Shown: positions 9,271 to 17,248, numbered from the stretch's first letter. The stretch: DNA of 30,091 nt from an uncultured Prevotella sp. (GCA_900553465.1 USDT01000035.1:1-30091); one strand, 5' to 3'. Program-made: numbers and translations. The notes: generated from the letters alone by a model not told the origin.

Positions 9271-10248
9271 ATGAAACAGAACGAATCAAAATACAAACTG
9301 GTGGTAAACCATGTGATAGACGGCATAAACAACGGAGAGATAAGCAAAGGCGACCGTCTGCCGTCAATCAACGAGTATCGCCACATGTTCAATCTGTCAC
9401 GCGACACGGTGTTTGCCGGCATAAAGGAACTGAAAGCCCACGGCATAATATCGTCGGCACCGGGCGTGGGCTACTTCGTGAGCAACGTGCGTCTGAACCT
9501 GAAGCAGAACATTTTTCTGCTGTTCAACGAGATGAACTCATTCAAGCAGGAGTTATACGATGCCTTCATGTCGGGCCTCGACAAGGACGACAAGGTGGAC
9601 CTGCAGTTCCATAATTACAACCGTCGGGTGTTCGAGACGCTGCTCCGCGAAGCCAACGGCAAATACACGACATACGTGCTTATGCCGGGAAAGTTCCAGG
9701 GACTGGCTCCGCTGCTCGACAGCCTCAACGGACGCGTGTTCCTGCTCGACCACTATCATCCCGAGCTTCGCGGCCGTTACTCCGGCGTAGGGCAGAATTT
9801 TGAGAACGACACATACAACGCCCTTGTCTCCGGACTGCCCCATCTGCACAAATACAAACGCATCTGCATGATACAGAGCGAGGCAAAAGAGCCTTACGAA
9901 CGCTTCACCGGACTTCAGAGATTCGCACGCGAAAACGGTTTTGAATGTAAATACATGAACGGTTTCAACGGAAAACACATCAGCACGGCCGACCTGTTCA
10001 TGATAGCCAACGACGCCGACCTCGTCAAGGTATTGAAGCAGGCAGCACGCCAGAACATGGAGCCCGGTCGCGAATTCGGCATCATCTCATACAACGACAC
10101 CACGCTGAAAGAGATTCTGGCAGGCGGCATAGCCACGCTGTCAACCGACTTCAGAAAGATGGGAAAGACCATGGCGTCGCTCCTGAAACGCAAGGAGATA
10201 ATAAACATAGACAACGCCTGGAACCTGACAATACGCAAATCGCTGTAA
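9271..10248 (+). CDS. GntR-family regulator with LacI-type sugar-binding domain (AraR-like)
   Basis: A 325-residue protein. Residues about 6-75 form a GntR winged helix-turn-helix (VNHVIDGINNGEISKGDRLPSI, then SRDTVFAGIKELKAHGIISS and GVGYFV). Residues about 78-325 form a periplasmic-binding-protein-like effector domain, with late motifs EFGIISYNDTTLKEIL and GIATLSTDFRKMGKTMASLL matching LacI/GalR proteins. This fusion is the layout of Bacillus AraR, an arabinose-responsive repressor. Because the gene is divergent from the GH51 arabinofuranosidase, arabinose or arabino-oligosaccharide sensing is the simplest inference. Ligand and operator are not shown by the sequence. Confidence 0.88.
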   Translation: MKQNESKYKLVVNHVIDGINNGEISKGDRLPSINEYRHMFNLSRDTVFAGIKELKAHGIISSAPGVGYFVSNVRLNLKQNIFLLFNEMNSFKQELYDAFMSGLDKDDKVDLQFHNYNRRVFETLLREANGKYTTYVLMPGKFQGLAPLLDSLNGRVFLLDHYHPELRGRYSGVGQNFENDTYNALVSGLPHLHKYKRICMIQSEAKEPYERFTGLQRFARENGFECKYMNGFNGKHISTADLFMIANDADLVKVLKQAARQNMEPGREFGIISYNDTTLKEILAGGIATLSTDFRKMGKTMASLLKRKEIINIDNAWNLTIRKSL

Positions 10249-10357
10249 GACCGTCAGACAGACAGCGCCACAAATACGCCAAAAAGCCATGAAGACCGGC
10301 GCCGGCCGCACACACGCAACACTCATTCCTGTCCGGCGAAACCATATCCCCACAGAC

Positions 10358-10401
10358 ATAAAAACAAAAACGTGTGCACAGCATCAAGCCGTGCACACGT
10401 T
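10358..10401 (-). terminator. Terminator of the DUF177-rpmF-fabH operon
   Basis: A perfect 11-bp stem (AACGTGTGCAC at 10369-10379 with its complement at 10391-10401) is followed on the minus strand by TTTTTGTTTTTATG. It lies 27 bases past the fabH stop, showing that transcription from fabH is expected to end here and not run on towards era. Confidence 0.85.
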
Positions 10402-10427
10402 CCTATGATTCTTGATAATATTGTTCT

Positions 10428-11447
10428 TTACTTCGCGTCAGCCACCTTGTCGCCATCGTAAGCCCATTTGTAGAATGAAGCTCCGTGAACGAAACCGGCT
10501 CCGAACGCTGTGAATATCACATTGTCGCCTTTCTTGAGCTGCTTCTCGAAGTCCCAGAGAGCAAGCGGAATGGTAGCAGCACTCGTGTTGCCGTAGCGCT
10601 GTATGTTCACCATAACCTTCTCCATAGGGATGCCCACACGCTTGGTCACAGCCTCGATGATGCGCATGTTGGCCTCATGAGGAACAACCCATTTCACGTC
10701 GTCGGCTGTCAGATTGTTGTTCTCCATCACCTTGAGCACGTCGTCACCCATGTTGGTAACTGCATAACGGAACACCGTGCGGCCTTCCTGATACAGATAG
10801 TGGAGACGATGGTTAACGGTGAAATGAGAAGCAGGACAAACCGAACCGCCGGCTTTCATGTGCAGGAACGGAAGTCCGAGACCGTCTGTACGGAAGTAAG
10901 TGTTCTGCACACCTACGTTCTCTTCCTCCGTAGCCTCAACAAGAGCAGCTCCGGCACCGTCGCCGAAGAGCACACATGTTGTGCGGTCGCGATAGTCAAC
11001 GAGCGACGACATCTTGTCGGCTCCGATGACAATCACTTTCTTGTAGCGTCCGCTCTGGATCATCGACGCAGCCATGTCGAGCGCATAAAGGAATCCGCAG
11101 CATGCTGCCTCGAGGTCGAATGCGAAAGCGTTCTTCAGTCCCAGTTTGCCCAAAACGATAGAAGCCGTTGACGGGAATTTATAGTCAGGCGTTGTAGTGC
11201 TGACAATAAGAGCATCGATGGTATCAGGATCCGTGCCTGTTTTCTTCAGCAACTGCTTGGCAGCCTTGCGCGCCAGATAGCTTGTACCCAGGCCTTCCTC
11301 GGTGAGGATGTGACGTTCCTTGATGCCGACGCGAGTCATGATCCACTCATCGCTCGTGTCAACCATGCGCGACAGTTCCTCATTGTTGAGGACATAATCG
11401 GGCACGTATCCGCCGATGCCGGTGATTATCGCGTTGATCTTTCCCAT
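10428..11447 (-). CDS. fabH: Beta-ketoacyl-ACP synthase III FabH
   Basis: A 339-residue thiolase-fold enzyme that starts fatty-acid synthesis by condensing acyl-CoA with malonyl-ACP. The catalytic triad can be placed: Cys116 in EAACCGF, His257 in VVPHEAN and Asn287 in RYGNTSA. The Cys is doubled (Cys116-Cys117), with Cys116 matching the usual position. C-terminal GAGFVHGASF is the expected substrate loop. It starts 3 bases after the rpmF stop, so the two are tightly coupled. A strong terminator follows immediately, unlike the fabH-era arrangement I remember in relatives. Confidence 0.97.
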   Translation of the reverse strand: MGKINAIITGIGGYVPDYVLNNEELSRMVDTSDEWIMTRVGIKERHILTEEGLGTSYLARKAAKQLLKKTGTDPDTIDALIVSTTTPDYKFPSTASIVLGKLGLKNAFAFDLEAACCGFLYALDMAASMIQSGRYKKVIVIGADKMSSLVDYRDRTTCVLFGDGAGAALVEATEEENVGVQNTYFRTDGLGLPFLHMKAGGSVCPASHFTVNHRLHYLYQEGRTVFRYAVTNMGDDVLKVMENNNLTADDVKWVVPHEANMRIIEAVTKRVGIPMEKVMVNIQRYGNTSAATIPLALWDFEKQLKKGDNVIFTAFGAGFVHGASFYKWAYDGDKVADAK

Positions 11448-11450
11448 CGA

Positions 11451-11636
11451 TTATTCAGCAACTTCCTTTACGATTGCCACCTTGCCTCTGTAATATCCGC
11501 AAGTCGGGCATACTGTATGATAAACATAATAAGCGCCACAGTTAGGACATACTGCCAGTGTAGGTGCTACTGCCTTATCATGAGTTCTTCTTTTGAGTGT
11601 ACGAGTCTTTGACTGTCTTCTTTTAGGATGTGCCAT
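11451..11636 (-). CDS. rpmF: Ribosomal protein bL32
   Basis: A 61-residue basic protein starting MAHPKRRQSKTRTLKRRTH, with a zinc ribbon made of Cys-Pro-Asn-Cys and Cys-Pro-Thr-Cys. This is bL32 of the large ribosomal subunit. It lies between DUF177 and fabH with a spacing of a few bases on each side, the standard bacterial arrangement. Confidence 0.98.
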   Translation of the reverse strand: MAHPKRRQSKTRTLKRRTHDKAVAPTLAVCPNCGAYYVYHTVCPTCGYYRGKVAIVKEVAE

Positions 11637-11642
11637 TTTCTT

Positions 11643-12176
11643 TTAATCTTTAATTATTGTTTTTAATTTTTCCAGTTCACTCCAGCGCGGATCCACCGCT
11701 GTCGCACCGTCCTCCTCGCTGCTTCGGGCAGCCGAGTGCTCTTCGAGAGCCTTTATCATGACAGGATTACATTTGCCAGGTGCATGCACATGTCTGACGG
11801 GAACGGCAAGAGCAATGAATTCGTATATGAGCCACGCCACGTCGAGAACGCCTTCGCTCTCATCGACAATGACGAGGTTTTCGTCTTCTGAACATTCGTC
11901 ACCAAACTTAGCCACGATGTGGTTGTGCGACTCTATGGGCTGCTCCATGTCGTCGAGACACAGGTCGCAGGCCACCGTCACAGTTCCCGAAATGGAGAAA
12001 TCAAGTTCGTAATGAGTTGACGAGCGGCGGACATCCAGACTGACATGCACGTCGCCTCCACCTACTTCCGAACCGCCAACGGCACTGAAGTAAGCATCGC
12101 CGAGGTCATACTGAAACGTCGTGACGCCGGTCTCCAACCCTTTCAAATCTATTTTAAAAGACTCCAAGCTGAACAT
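11643..12176 (-). CDS. DUF177 (YceD-like) protein
   Basis: A 177-residue protein of the YceD/DUF177 family, linked to 23S rRNA processing and bL32 accumulation. Family signs: paired cysteines in VACDLCLDDM (about residues 68-77), an acidic central part, the LIYEFIALAVPVRHVH segment and a second Cys in PGKC, and the C-terminal DPRWSELEKLK. It is the first gene of the operon, 6 bases before rpmF. Confidence 0.93.
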   Translation of the reverse strand: MFSLESFKIDLKGLETGVTTFQYDLGDAYFSAVGGSEVGGGDVHVSLDVRRSSTHYELDFSISGTVTVACDLCLDDMEQPIESHNHIVAKFGDECSEDENLVIVDESEGVLDVAWLIYEFIALAVPVRHVHAPGKCNPVMIKALEEHSAARSSEEDGATAVDPRWSELEKLKTIIKD

Positions 12177-12266
12177 CGGGCTATAAGGATAGTCTGCGCA
12201 GACAGTGCCGACGCGAGGAAACCGTTTGCTTCACACGCACACAGAGCAGAGTCTGCCTTTGGGATG

Positions 12267-12274
12267 CAAAGTTA
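12267..12274 (-). promoter_or_regulatory. Probable -7 promoter box of the DUF177-rpmF-fabH operon
   Basis: On the minus strand this reads TAACTTTG, a match to TAnnTTTG, 90 bases upstream of the DUF177 start. No convincing -33 box is seen. Confidence 0.45.
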
Positions 12275-12623
12275 CAAATTATTTTCATACCAGCACATAA
12301 AAAAGCAAAAAATCATGTTATTTAAGTATCTGACACCGATAACGGGCCGTGTTTGCCGCTCCTTTTCGCACACTTAGGCAGAAACGTGCAACAAACACAG
12401 GCAGCCCGAACGCACAAGGACGCCACACGGCAATGACGCGCCGGCAGGAGCATCCCCCACCCTGCATGCGCACGTATTTGCAAATTTCCGTTAACATCCG
12501 TTTACATTCGGTACACTGGATTTAACACATTATTTTCCCGATTACAGAGAAATTCCGTCCGCCGGCCGCTCTCCGGAAAGCCCGTTACGTACATTCCACA
12601 TATCGGCACCGCGCTGACGGTCT

Positions 12624-12740
12624 TGCGAAAGAGCCCGTTTCACGCTCTGATATTAACTGTTTTAGGGCCTGATATGCACCATATCACCACCTGAAACGGC
12701 CCGTATCGGAGTGCAATAAAGGCTCTTTCGCAGGACGAAG
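12624..12740. repeat. Dispersed palindromic element B, copy B1
   Basis: Bases 12634-12740 align almost without gaps to 21193-21300. Outer arms TGCGAAAGAGCC (12624-12635) and GGCTCTTTCGCA (12721-12732) are perfect complements, and TGATATG/CATATCA (12670-12686) forms an inner hairpin. Words of the type CTGTTTTAGGGCCTGATAT and CCTGAAACGG recur in both copies. It is intergenic and looks like a repeated extragenic palindromic element that can fold as RNA or DNA; function unknown. Confidence 0.7.
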
Positions 12741-13045
12741 AAAATACCATCGGAATATCATCTCCGGTAAATCACTATCTGTCAACAACTTACAAAGACT
12801 CTTCATTTTTACGATTTTCCGAACAAAATCCTGTCACGGACGATTTCACGCAGTTTTTACGAGATTTCCACGATAAAAATTTAACTTTTCCGACTGCGCT
12901 TTTTGTTTTTTTATATTTCTGCGGATGGCCCGATGAGGAGTATCCGTCCGCGCCGTCGCTATCAGTCACCGGCCGCACATCATGAACAGAAAAGGAAACA
13001 GTATGAAGCCCTACGGATAATTTAAATTAAAAAACATATCATCCT

Positions 13046-13077
13046 TTTGCGCAAGTTGTTGTATTTCATTACCTTTG
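13046..13077 (+). promoter_or_regulatory. Bacteroidota-type promoter of the GH123 gene
   Basis: A -33 TTTG (13046-13049) is separated by 20 bases from a -7 TACCTTTG (13070-13077). Box content and spacing both fit the Bacteroidota housekeeping consensus. Transcription would start near 13084, leaving a leader of about 118 bases. Confidence 0.65.
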
Positions 13078-13201
13078 TATAATACACAAGACTGCGGGCG
13101 GAAAGACACAGAACAGAACACCATTCCGCCAGGATGTACGCATCTTTTCATGCCGATAAAAGGAAACCAACATACTAACCCTCAAAAACAATAATGCCAA
13201 C

Positions 13202-14965
13202 ATGAAACCAGAACCTATCAGAAAAAGACGGACGGCAATGCTCGCCGCGCTGTTAGCAGGCGCGCTGTGCGCGTTCGGACAAGCAACGACAGACTACAAC
13301 GAACTGCCCAACCCCACCGCAACAGACGCCAAGGCATGGAGCGCAGTGAAGAAAGTCACCGCAGGATGGGGCGACACCGACACCCGTTACAACAAGGAAC
13401 TGCCCGCCAAAGCCACCGCCGGGAGCATAAGTCTCACGGCATGGCGGGGCGAGAAAGTGTCGGCACAGCTCGCCGTGAGCACGCCGGAGAAACTGTCCGC
13501 ACTCACCTTCGAGGCAGGCGACCTCACCGGTCCGGCCTCAACAATAAGCAAGGCGAACGTACAGACGGCCTTCGTGAGATATGTCATGGCGGACGAACTG
13601 CAGAAGGACGGACAGAACACGTGTGGCTTCCGCAATCAGGAGGAGTACAGACATTTTCTCGTGGCCGACCCGATAGACCATCTCACGCGCCAACTCGACA
13701 TGGAGTCCAACACCACCCGCTGCGGATGGGTGAGCATAAGCGTGCCGCAGAATGCCAAGGCAGGCACATATCGCGGCACCGTAGAGGTGAAGGCCGACGG
13801 CAAAACGATAGCGTCGCTGCGCCTCAACCTGAAGGTGACGAACCGTACACTGCCTTCAGCCAAAGACTGGAAATTCCACTTAGACCTATGGCAGAATCCT
13901 TACGCCGTGGCCCGTTACTACAACGTGGAGCCGTTCAGCGACGAGCACTTCAGACTCATGCGCCCGATAATGCAGCTCTACGCCGACGCCGGCGGCAAGG
14001 CCATCACCGTGCCGATGGTGCACCGTCCGTGGAACGGACAGACCTACGACGCCTTCCCGAGCATGATAACGTGGATGAAGAAGGCCGATGGCACATGGGC
14101 GTTCGACTACACGGCGTTCGACAAATGGGTGGAGTTCATGATGAGTCTCGGCGTGAAAAAACAGATAAGCTGCTACTCCATGATTCCGTGGAAGCTCTCT
14201 TTCTCTTACCTCGATCAGGCCACCAACTCGTTCAAAGCCATCGACGCCAATCCCGGCGACAAGGCCTACGAACAGCTGTGGACGGAGATGCTCCGCTCGT
14301 TCGCCGCTCATCTGAAAGAGAAGGGATGGTTCGACATCACCCACATAGCCATGGACGAACGCCAACTGAAGGACATGCTCGCCACGCTCGAGGTGATACG
14401 CAAGGCAGACAGCGGCTTCAAGGTGGCGCTCGCAGGCTCATATCACAAGGAGCTGGAGGACAAGCTCGACGACTACTGCGTGATAATAAACGAGAAATTC
14501 CCTGCCGAAACCGTAGCCAGCCGACGCGCCGCAGGCATGAACACCACGTTCTACACATGCTGCACACCGCCGCGCCCCAACACCTTCATACAGAGTCCGC
14601 CGGCAGAATCGGAGTGGCTGGCATGGCACAGCGCAAAGGAAGACCTCGACGGATATCTGCGCTGGGCGTTCAACAGCTGGACCGCAAGTCCGCTCACCGA
14701 TGCATGCTTCACCGCATGGCCGGCCGGCGACCCGTTCCTTGTCTATCCCGACGGCCGCAGCTCCATAAGGTTTGAGCGTATGGCGGAGGGCATACAGCAG
14801 TATGAGAAGGTGCGCCTGCTGAAGGAGGAAGCCCGCAGCAAAGGCAACAAGTCGATGCTGAAGAAGATAGAAAACATACTGTCGGCGTTCGACGAGAAGC
14901 TGCTAGACCAGACAACGGCCACCGAAGCCGTGAACAAGGCGAAGGCTGCCATAAACAGACTATGA
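13202..14965 (+). CDS. Secreted GH123 (DUF4091) beta-N-acetylgalactosaminidase-like enzyme
   Basis: A 587-residue protein with a signal peptide (about 1-27, ending CAFGQ; a start at 13238 would also leave a signal). An N-terminal beta-sandwich (about 45-215) precedes a TIM-barrel DUF4091 domain, now classed as the GH123 catalytic domain. The adjacent Asp385-Glu386 in HIAMDERQ matches the Asp-Glu pair that GH123 enzymes use for substrate-assisted cleavage of beta-GalNAc. Other family signs are FHLDLWQNPYAVARYYNVEPFS and the late GYLRWAFNSW...DPFLVYPDG. Length is typical. Likely role: release of GalNAc from host glycolipids or glycoproteins. It stands alone, with its own promoter and terminator. 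Confidence 0.88.
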   Translation: MKPEPIRKRRTAMLAALLAGALCAFGQATTDYNELPNPTATDAKAWSAVKKVTAGWGDTDTRYNKELPAKATAGSISLTAWRGEKVSAQLAVSTPEKLSALTFEAGDLTGPASTISKANVQTAFVRYVMADELQKDGQNTCGFRNQEEYRHFLVADPIDHLTRQLDMESNTTRCGWVSISVPQNAKAGTYRGTVEVKADGKTIASLRLNLKVTNRTLPSAKDWKFHLDLWQNPYAVARYYNVEPFSDEHFRLMRPIMQLYADAGGKAITVPMVHRPWNGQTYDAFPSMITWMKKADGTWAFDYTAFDKWVEFMMSLGVKKQISCYSMIPWKLSFSYLDQATNSFKAIDANPGDKAYEQLWTEMLRSFAAHLKEKGWFDITHIAMDERQLKDMLATLEVIRKADSGFKVALAGSYHKELEDKLDDYCVIINEKFPAETVASRRAAGMNTTFYTCCTPPRPNTFIQSPPAESEWLAWHSAKEDLDGYLRWAFNSWTASPLTDACFTAWPAGDPFLVYPDGRSSIRFERMAEGIQQYEKVRLLKEEARSKGNKSMLKKIENILSAFDEKLLDQTTATEAVNKAKAAINRL

Positions 14966-14992
14966 CGCCGCCGGCACACCGCTACAATATGC

Positions 14993-15045
14993 GAAGACCG
15001 TGGCACAGAGGCTCTCAGCCCGTGCCACGGTCTTCTTCATTATAC
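14993..15045 (+). terminator. Intrinsic terminator after the GH123 gene
   Basis: A perfect 14-bp stem (14993-15006 with 15022-15035) with a 15-base loop is followed by TTCATTATA. It begins 28 bases after the stop codon. Confidence 0.8.
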
Positions 15046-15127
15046 GTTCCGCAGCGATATGCATGCCGCCACCGTGCCGCAGCCATGCCCGTATCGCGCA
15101 GAATAAATATTATGACCTACTATGATG

Positions 15128-15182
15128 AAACGTAAAATCCATCTGTCCGTCCCGTACGCTGTGCGCCGGAGACAGACAGATG
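15128..15182 (-). terminator. Possible terminator of the blaI-blaR1 locus
   Basis: ATCTGTC near 15141-15147 pairs with GACAGAT near 15174-15181, and on the minus strand the hairpin is followed by GATTTTACGTTTC. The T-run is weak, so the call is tentative. Confidence 0.4.
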
Positions 15183-15212
15183 TCGCAGAGTTCCGATCAA
15201 CGGAAGCGCGGA

Positions 15213-16010
15213 TTATTCGTCTGTTGTTTTCTTTTTAAGAAATATATTCACTGTGTTCTCGCCCGAGGTGCCGCCTTTATTCACCACCACCGACTCTATG
15301 TCGTTCGGCAAAAGGGCTTCAACCTCTTCCTTTGTCACGGTCTTGCCGTCAATCATATAGGTGGGTTCTTTCTCCATATTGTAAACCTCGACAGTCGTTG
15401 GTTTCTTTCCATCACTGCTCAACTTGACAATTCTCATATCCTTCACGTCACCCGCTGTCACAGGATTGCCCTTCTGGTGTATCGTAATAGTATTCACCTT
15501 GCCTGCTGTTGCCTTATTTTCTGAAGAGGCGGAAGAAGCAGAAGACTCACCGGCAGACTTTTTCATGGTCACCACAATTACTCCATTCTTCGCCTTATCA
15601 CCATATATTTTAGTAGCAGAATCGTCCTTAAGTACAGTCACCGAATTTATTTTTGACGCGTCAAGACCATTCAACTCGTTCATGTTTGTCTCACGGCCAT
15701 CAATCACCACAAGCACATCGTCTGGGATAGACTTTGCTCCCACTTTTACAGATTGTTTCACTGAGTCAGCCGGCACAGCCATTTTGGCGGTGGCGGAAAC
15801 CTTCGCCGATGTCATGTTCTCACTCTTTGCATCTGCCTTCACAATCATTGCGCCGGCTTCAGACACTACCTTGTCACTCTCCAGTGCCACCTCACCGGCC
15901 ATCTTTGTGGCTGCCGGAGTGGCGAATACAAGCACTGACACTGCGGCCAAAGGAAGCACTGCGGCTGCCTTGACACGGTTCCACGGATTTGATTTTTTCA
16001 TTTTCATCAT
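15213..16010 (-). CDS. C-terminal part of BlaR1-like sensor: TonB-plug-like domains (out of frame with blaR1)
   Basis: A 265-residue open frame starting MMKMKKSNPWNRVKAAAVLP, followed by one hydrophobic segment (about 12-32). That start is the sequence which, in Bacteroidota M56 sensors, follows the NLNQTNLKKRIT segment inside one long protein. Residues about 98-150 (VLVVIDGRE...ATKIYGDKAKNGVIVVTMKK) are a TonB-receptor plug-like fold, and 210-262 repeat a shorter version (PTYMIDGKTVTKEEVEALLP...NIFLKKK). The frame joins blaR1 if one base is removed from the A8 run at 16020-16027, so this is best read as the 3' part of blaR1. The ATG-ATG directly after the break could allow separate translation. 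Confidence 0.75.
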   Translation of the reverse strand: MMKMKKSNPWNRVKAAAVLPLAAVSVLVFATPAATKMAGEVALESDKVVSEAGAMIVKADAKSENMTSAKVSATAKMAVPADSVKQSVKVGAKSIPDDVLVVIDGRETNMNELNGLDASKINSVTVLKDDSATKIYGDKAKNGVIVVTMKKSAGESSASSASSENKATAGKVNTITIHQKGNPVTAGDVKDMRIVKLSSDGKKPTTVEVYNMEKEPTYMIDGKTVTKEEVEALLPNDIESVVVNKGGTSGENTVNIFLKKKTTDE

Positions 16011-16770
16011 AGTTATACGTTTTTTTTAAGTTGGTTTGGTTCAGATTGTTTGCCATGGCGAACAGGCGTTCGCCCACTGCCTTGCGTATGAGAAGTAGCT
16101 GATAGCCCGAGGCATCGACACCCCGGCGGAGCACGGCGTCGTCGGCTTCATACTCGTGAACGTCGCGCAGTTCGGCACGCAACAGCCACGCCGCCGGCGA
16201 GAACCAGCAGAACATTATTATGGTGTTGCACAGAGCTATATCGACGGAATGGAGGCGGGCCACGTGTGCCTGCTCGTGTATCACTATCTCCCGGGCTCCT
16301 GCCGCGTAGTCTTTCTCACTGATGACTATGCGCCGGAACCAGCTGAAAGGTGCTCTGTCGCCGGGCACTACGGTCACCATCGCGCCGCAGGTCTCACACC
16401 GCCGGCCGCCGCGCAGGAGCATCGTAAGACGCAACAGCGACACCACCGAGCGCAACAGAAGCAGCGCGAAGCCTGCCATCCACACCAGTGTGAGCGCCTG
16501 TATGAGCGTCAGTCCCGCCCCGTCGCCCTCTGCTTCGACCGCAGTCTGTACGAAGGCGGCTTCGGCAAGGGCGATGGTCTGATGTACGGGAGCCGGCGTC
16601 TCCAGCGTGATGTGCATGAGAGGCAGCAGGAGAGCGGCCGCCTGCATCGTGAGCAGCACACCGCGGTTGAAGGCATGAAAGCTCTCGCGGCTGAGCAGCA
16701 GTTTGTATGTCAGATAGAATATGGTTTGAAAAACTGCCACCTTTATTATATATACGAAGAACATTCCCAT
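15892..16770 (-). CDS. blaR1: BlaR1-type M56 sensor metalloprotease, frameshifted
   Basis: A 292-residue frame. Membrane segments lie at about 5-26, 36-54, 90-112 and 172-190. The M56 zinc protease site is visible as HEQAH at 165-169 with Glu198 in HEYEADD. Such proteins sense a signal and trigger loss of the partner repressor BlaI. Real homology ends at NLNQTNLKK (residue 230); the remaining 62 residues are an out-of-frame tail overlapping the next frame. Removing one A from the A8 run (16020-16027) gives NLKKRITMMKMKKSNPWNRV, the sequence expected of an intact homologue of about 498 residues. The cause may be a true mutation, a read error, or slippage. The gene starts 94 bases after blaI. 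Confidence 0.85.
   Translation of the reverse strand: MGMFFVYIIKVAVFQTIFYLTYKLLLSRESFHAFNRGVLLTMQAAALLLPLMHITLETPAPVHQTIALAEAAFVQTAVEAEGDGAGLTLIQALTLVWMAGFALLLLRSVVSLLRLTMLLRGGRRCETCGAMVTVVPGDRAPFSWFRRIVISEKDYAAGAREIVIHEQAHVARLHSVDIALCNTIIMFCWFSPAAWLLRAELRDVHEYEADDAVLRRGVDASGYQLLLIRKAVGERLFAMANNLNQTNLKKTYNYDENEKIKSVEPCQGSRSASFGRSVSACIRHSGSHKDGR
16020..16027 (-). other. A8 homopolymer at the blaR1 frame break
   Basis: Eight T's on the plus strand (A8 on the coding strand) lie exactly where the blaR1 frame is lost. The two halves are in frames that differ by one base, and neither half shows further stops or decay. Confidence 0.85.
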
Positions 16771-16864
16771 TGTGATAATGTTTACAGGTTAGCTTTGTCT
16801 GATTGTATGACGGGCGCACGACAATGGCCTGCACGCCATGGAGAGAGCGTATAATGGCGCGGAA

Positions 16865-17224
16865 CTATTTGTCCTTCACCATATCTATAAGTTTCTTCAG
16901 GTCGTCCACGGTGAGGTCTTCCTCCTTCACGAGCGACGACACAGCGTCGAGATAGGAATTGCCGAAGAACTTGCTGATGACGTTTTTCAGCGATCCGCGG
17001 CTATACTCGTCACGGCTCACCGTGGCGAAATACTGGAAACAGCGTGCCGACAGAGCGCGGTGCGACAGAAAACCTTTCTCCTCAAGTATGCGCACGAGCG
17101 TCGAAAGAGTATTCACATGCGGCTTCGGGTCGTCATAACAACTCTGAAGCTCACGTATCTGCATGTCGCCGCGACTCCAGTAATGATTCATTATCTCTTC
17201 TTCCTTGTTTGTAAGTGTCTTCAT
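16865..17224 (-). CDS. blaI: BlaI/MecI/CopY-family repressor
   Basis: A 119-residue protein with the family's N-terminal winged helix (LTNKEEEIMNHYWSRGDMQIRELQ...HVNTLSTLVRILEEKGFLSHR) and a helical C-terminal dimerisation and cleavage part. In the known systems BlaI dimers bind palindromic operators and are inactivated after the membrane sensor BlaR1 is activated. Here blaR1 is directly downstream, and three copies of a 17-bp palindrome lie just upstream of the start, so autoregulation is likely. There is no beta-lactamase or PBP2a gene in the window; the regulated genes are not known. Confidence 0.93.
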   Translation of the reverse strand: MKTLTNKEEEIMNHYWSRGDMQIRELQSCYDDPKPHVNTLSTLVRILEEKGFLSHRALSARCFQYFATVSRDEYSRGSLKNVISKFFGNSYLDAVSSLVKEEDLTVDDLKKLIDMVKDK

Positions 17225-17248
17225 AACGGTTTCTGTTTTTTACAATGG

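Larger units (their letters stand above)
12177..13201. other. 1-kb gap: DUF177 promoter, palindromic element B1, GH123 promoter
   Basis: No gene is supported here. The gap holds the -7 box of DUF177 (12267-12274), element B1 (about 12624-12740) and the promoter of the GH123 gene (13046-13077). The open frame at 12790-12978 on the minus strand shows no domain and lies in A/T-rich repetitive DNA with recurrent ACGATTTTCC/ACGATTTCAC words. Confidence 0.7.

Noticed and set aside
5896..10248. Full polysaccharide utilization locus
   Set aside because: Only one glycoside hydrolase and one regulator; no SusC, SusD or transporter gene is present.
12790..12978. 62-residue minus-strand open frame in the 1-kb gap
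   Set aside because: No domain, no start signal, and built from recurrent AT-rich words.
13267..14775. 502-residue plus-strand open frame inside the GH123 gene
   Set aside because: It is the +2 frame of the GC-rich GH123 gene: Arg/His-rich low-complexity protein without domains or signal.
15213..17224. Beta-lactam resistance locus
   Set aside because: blaI and blaR1 homologues are present, but there is no beta-lactamase or PBP gene, and the sensor has plug-like modules in place of a penicillin-binding domain.
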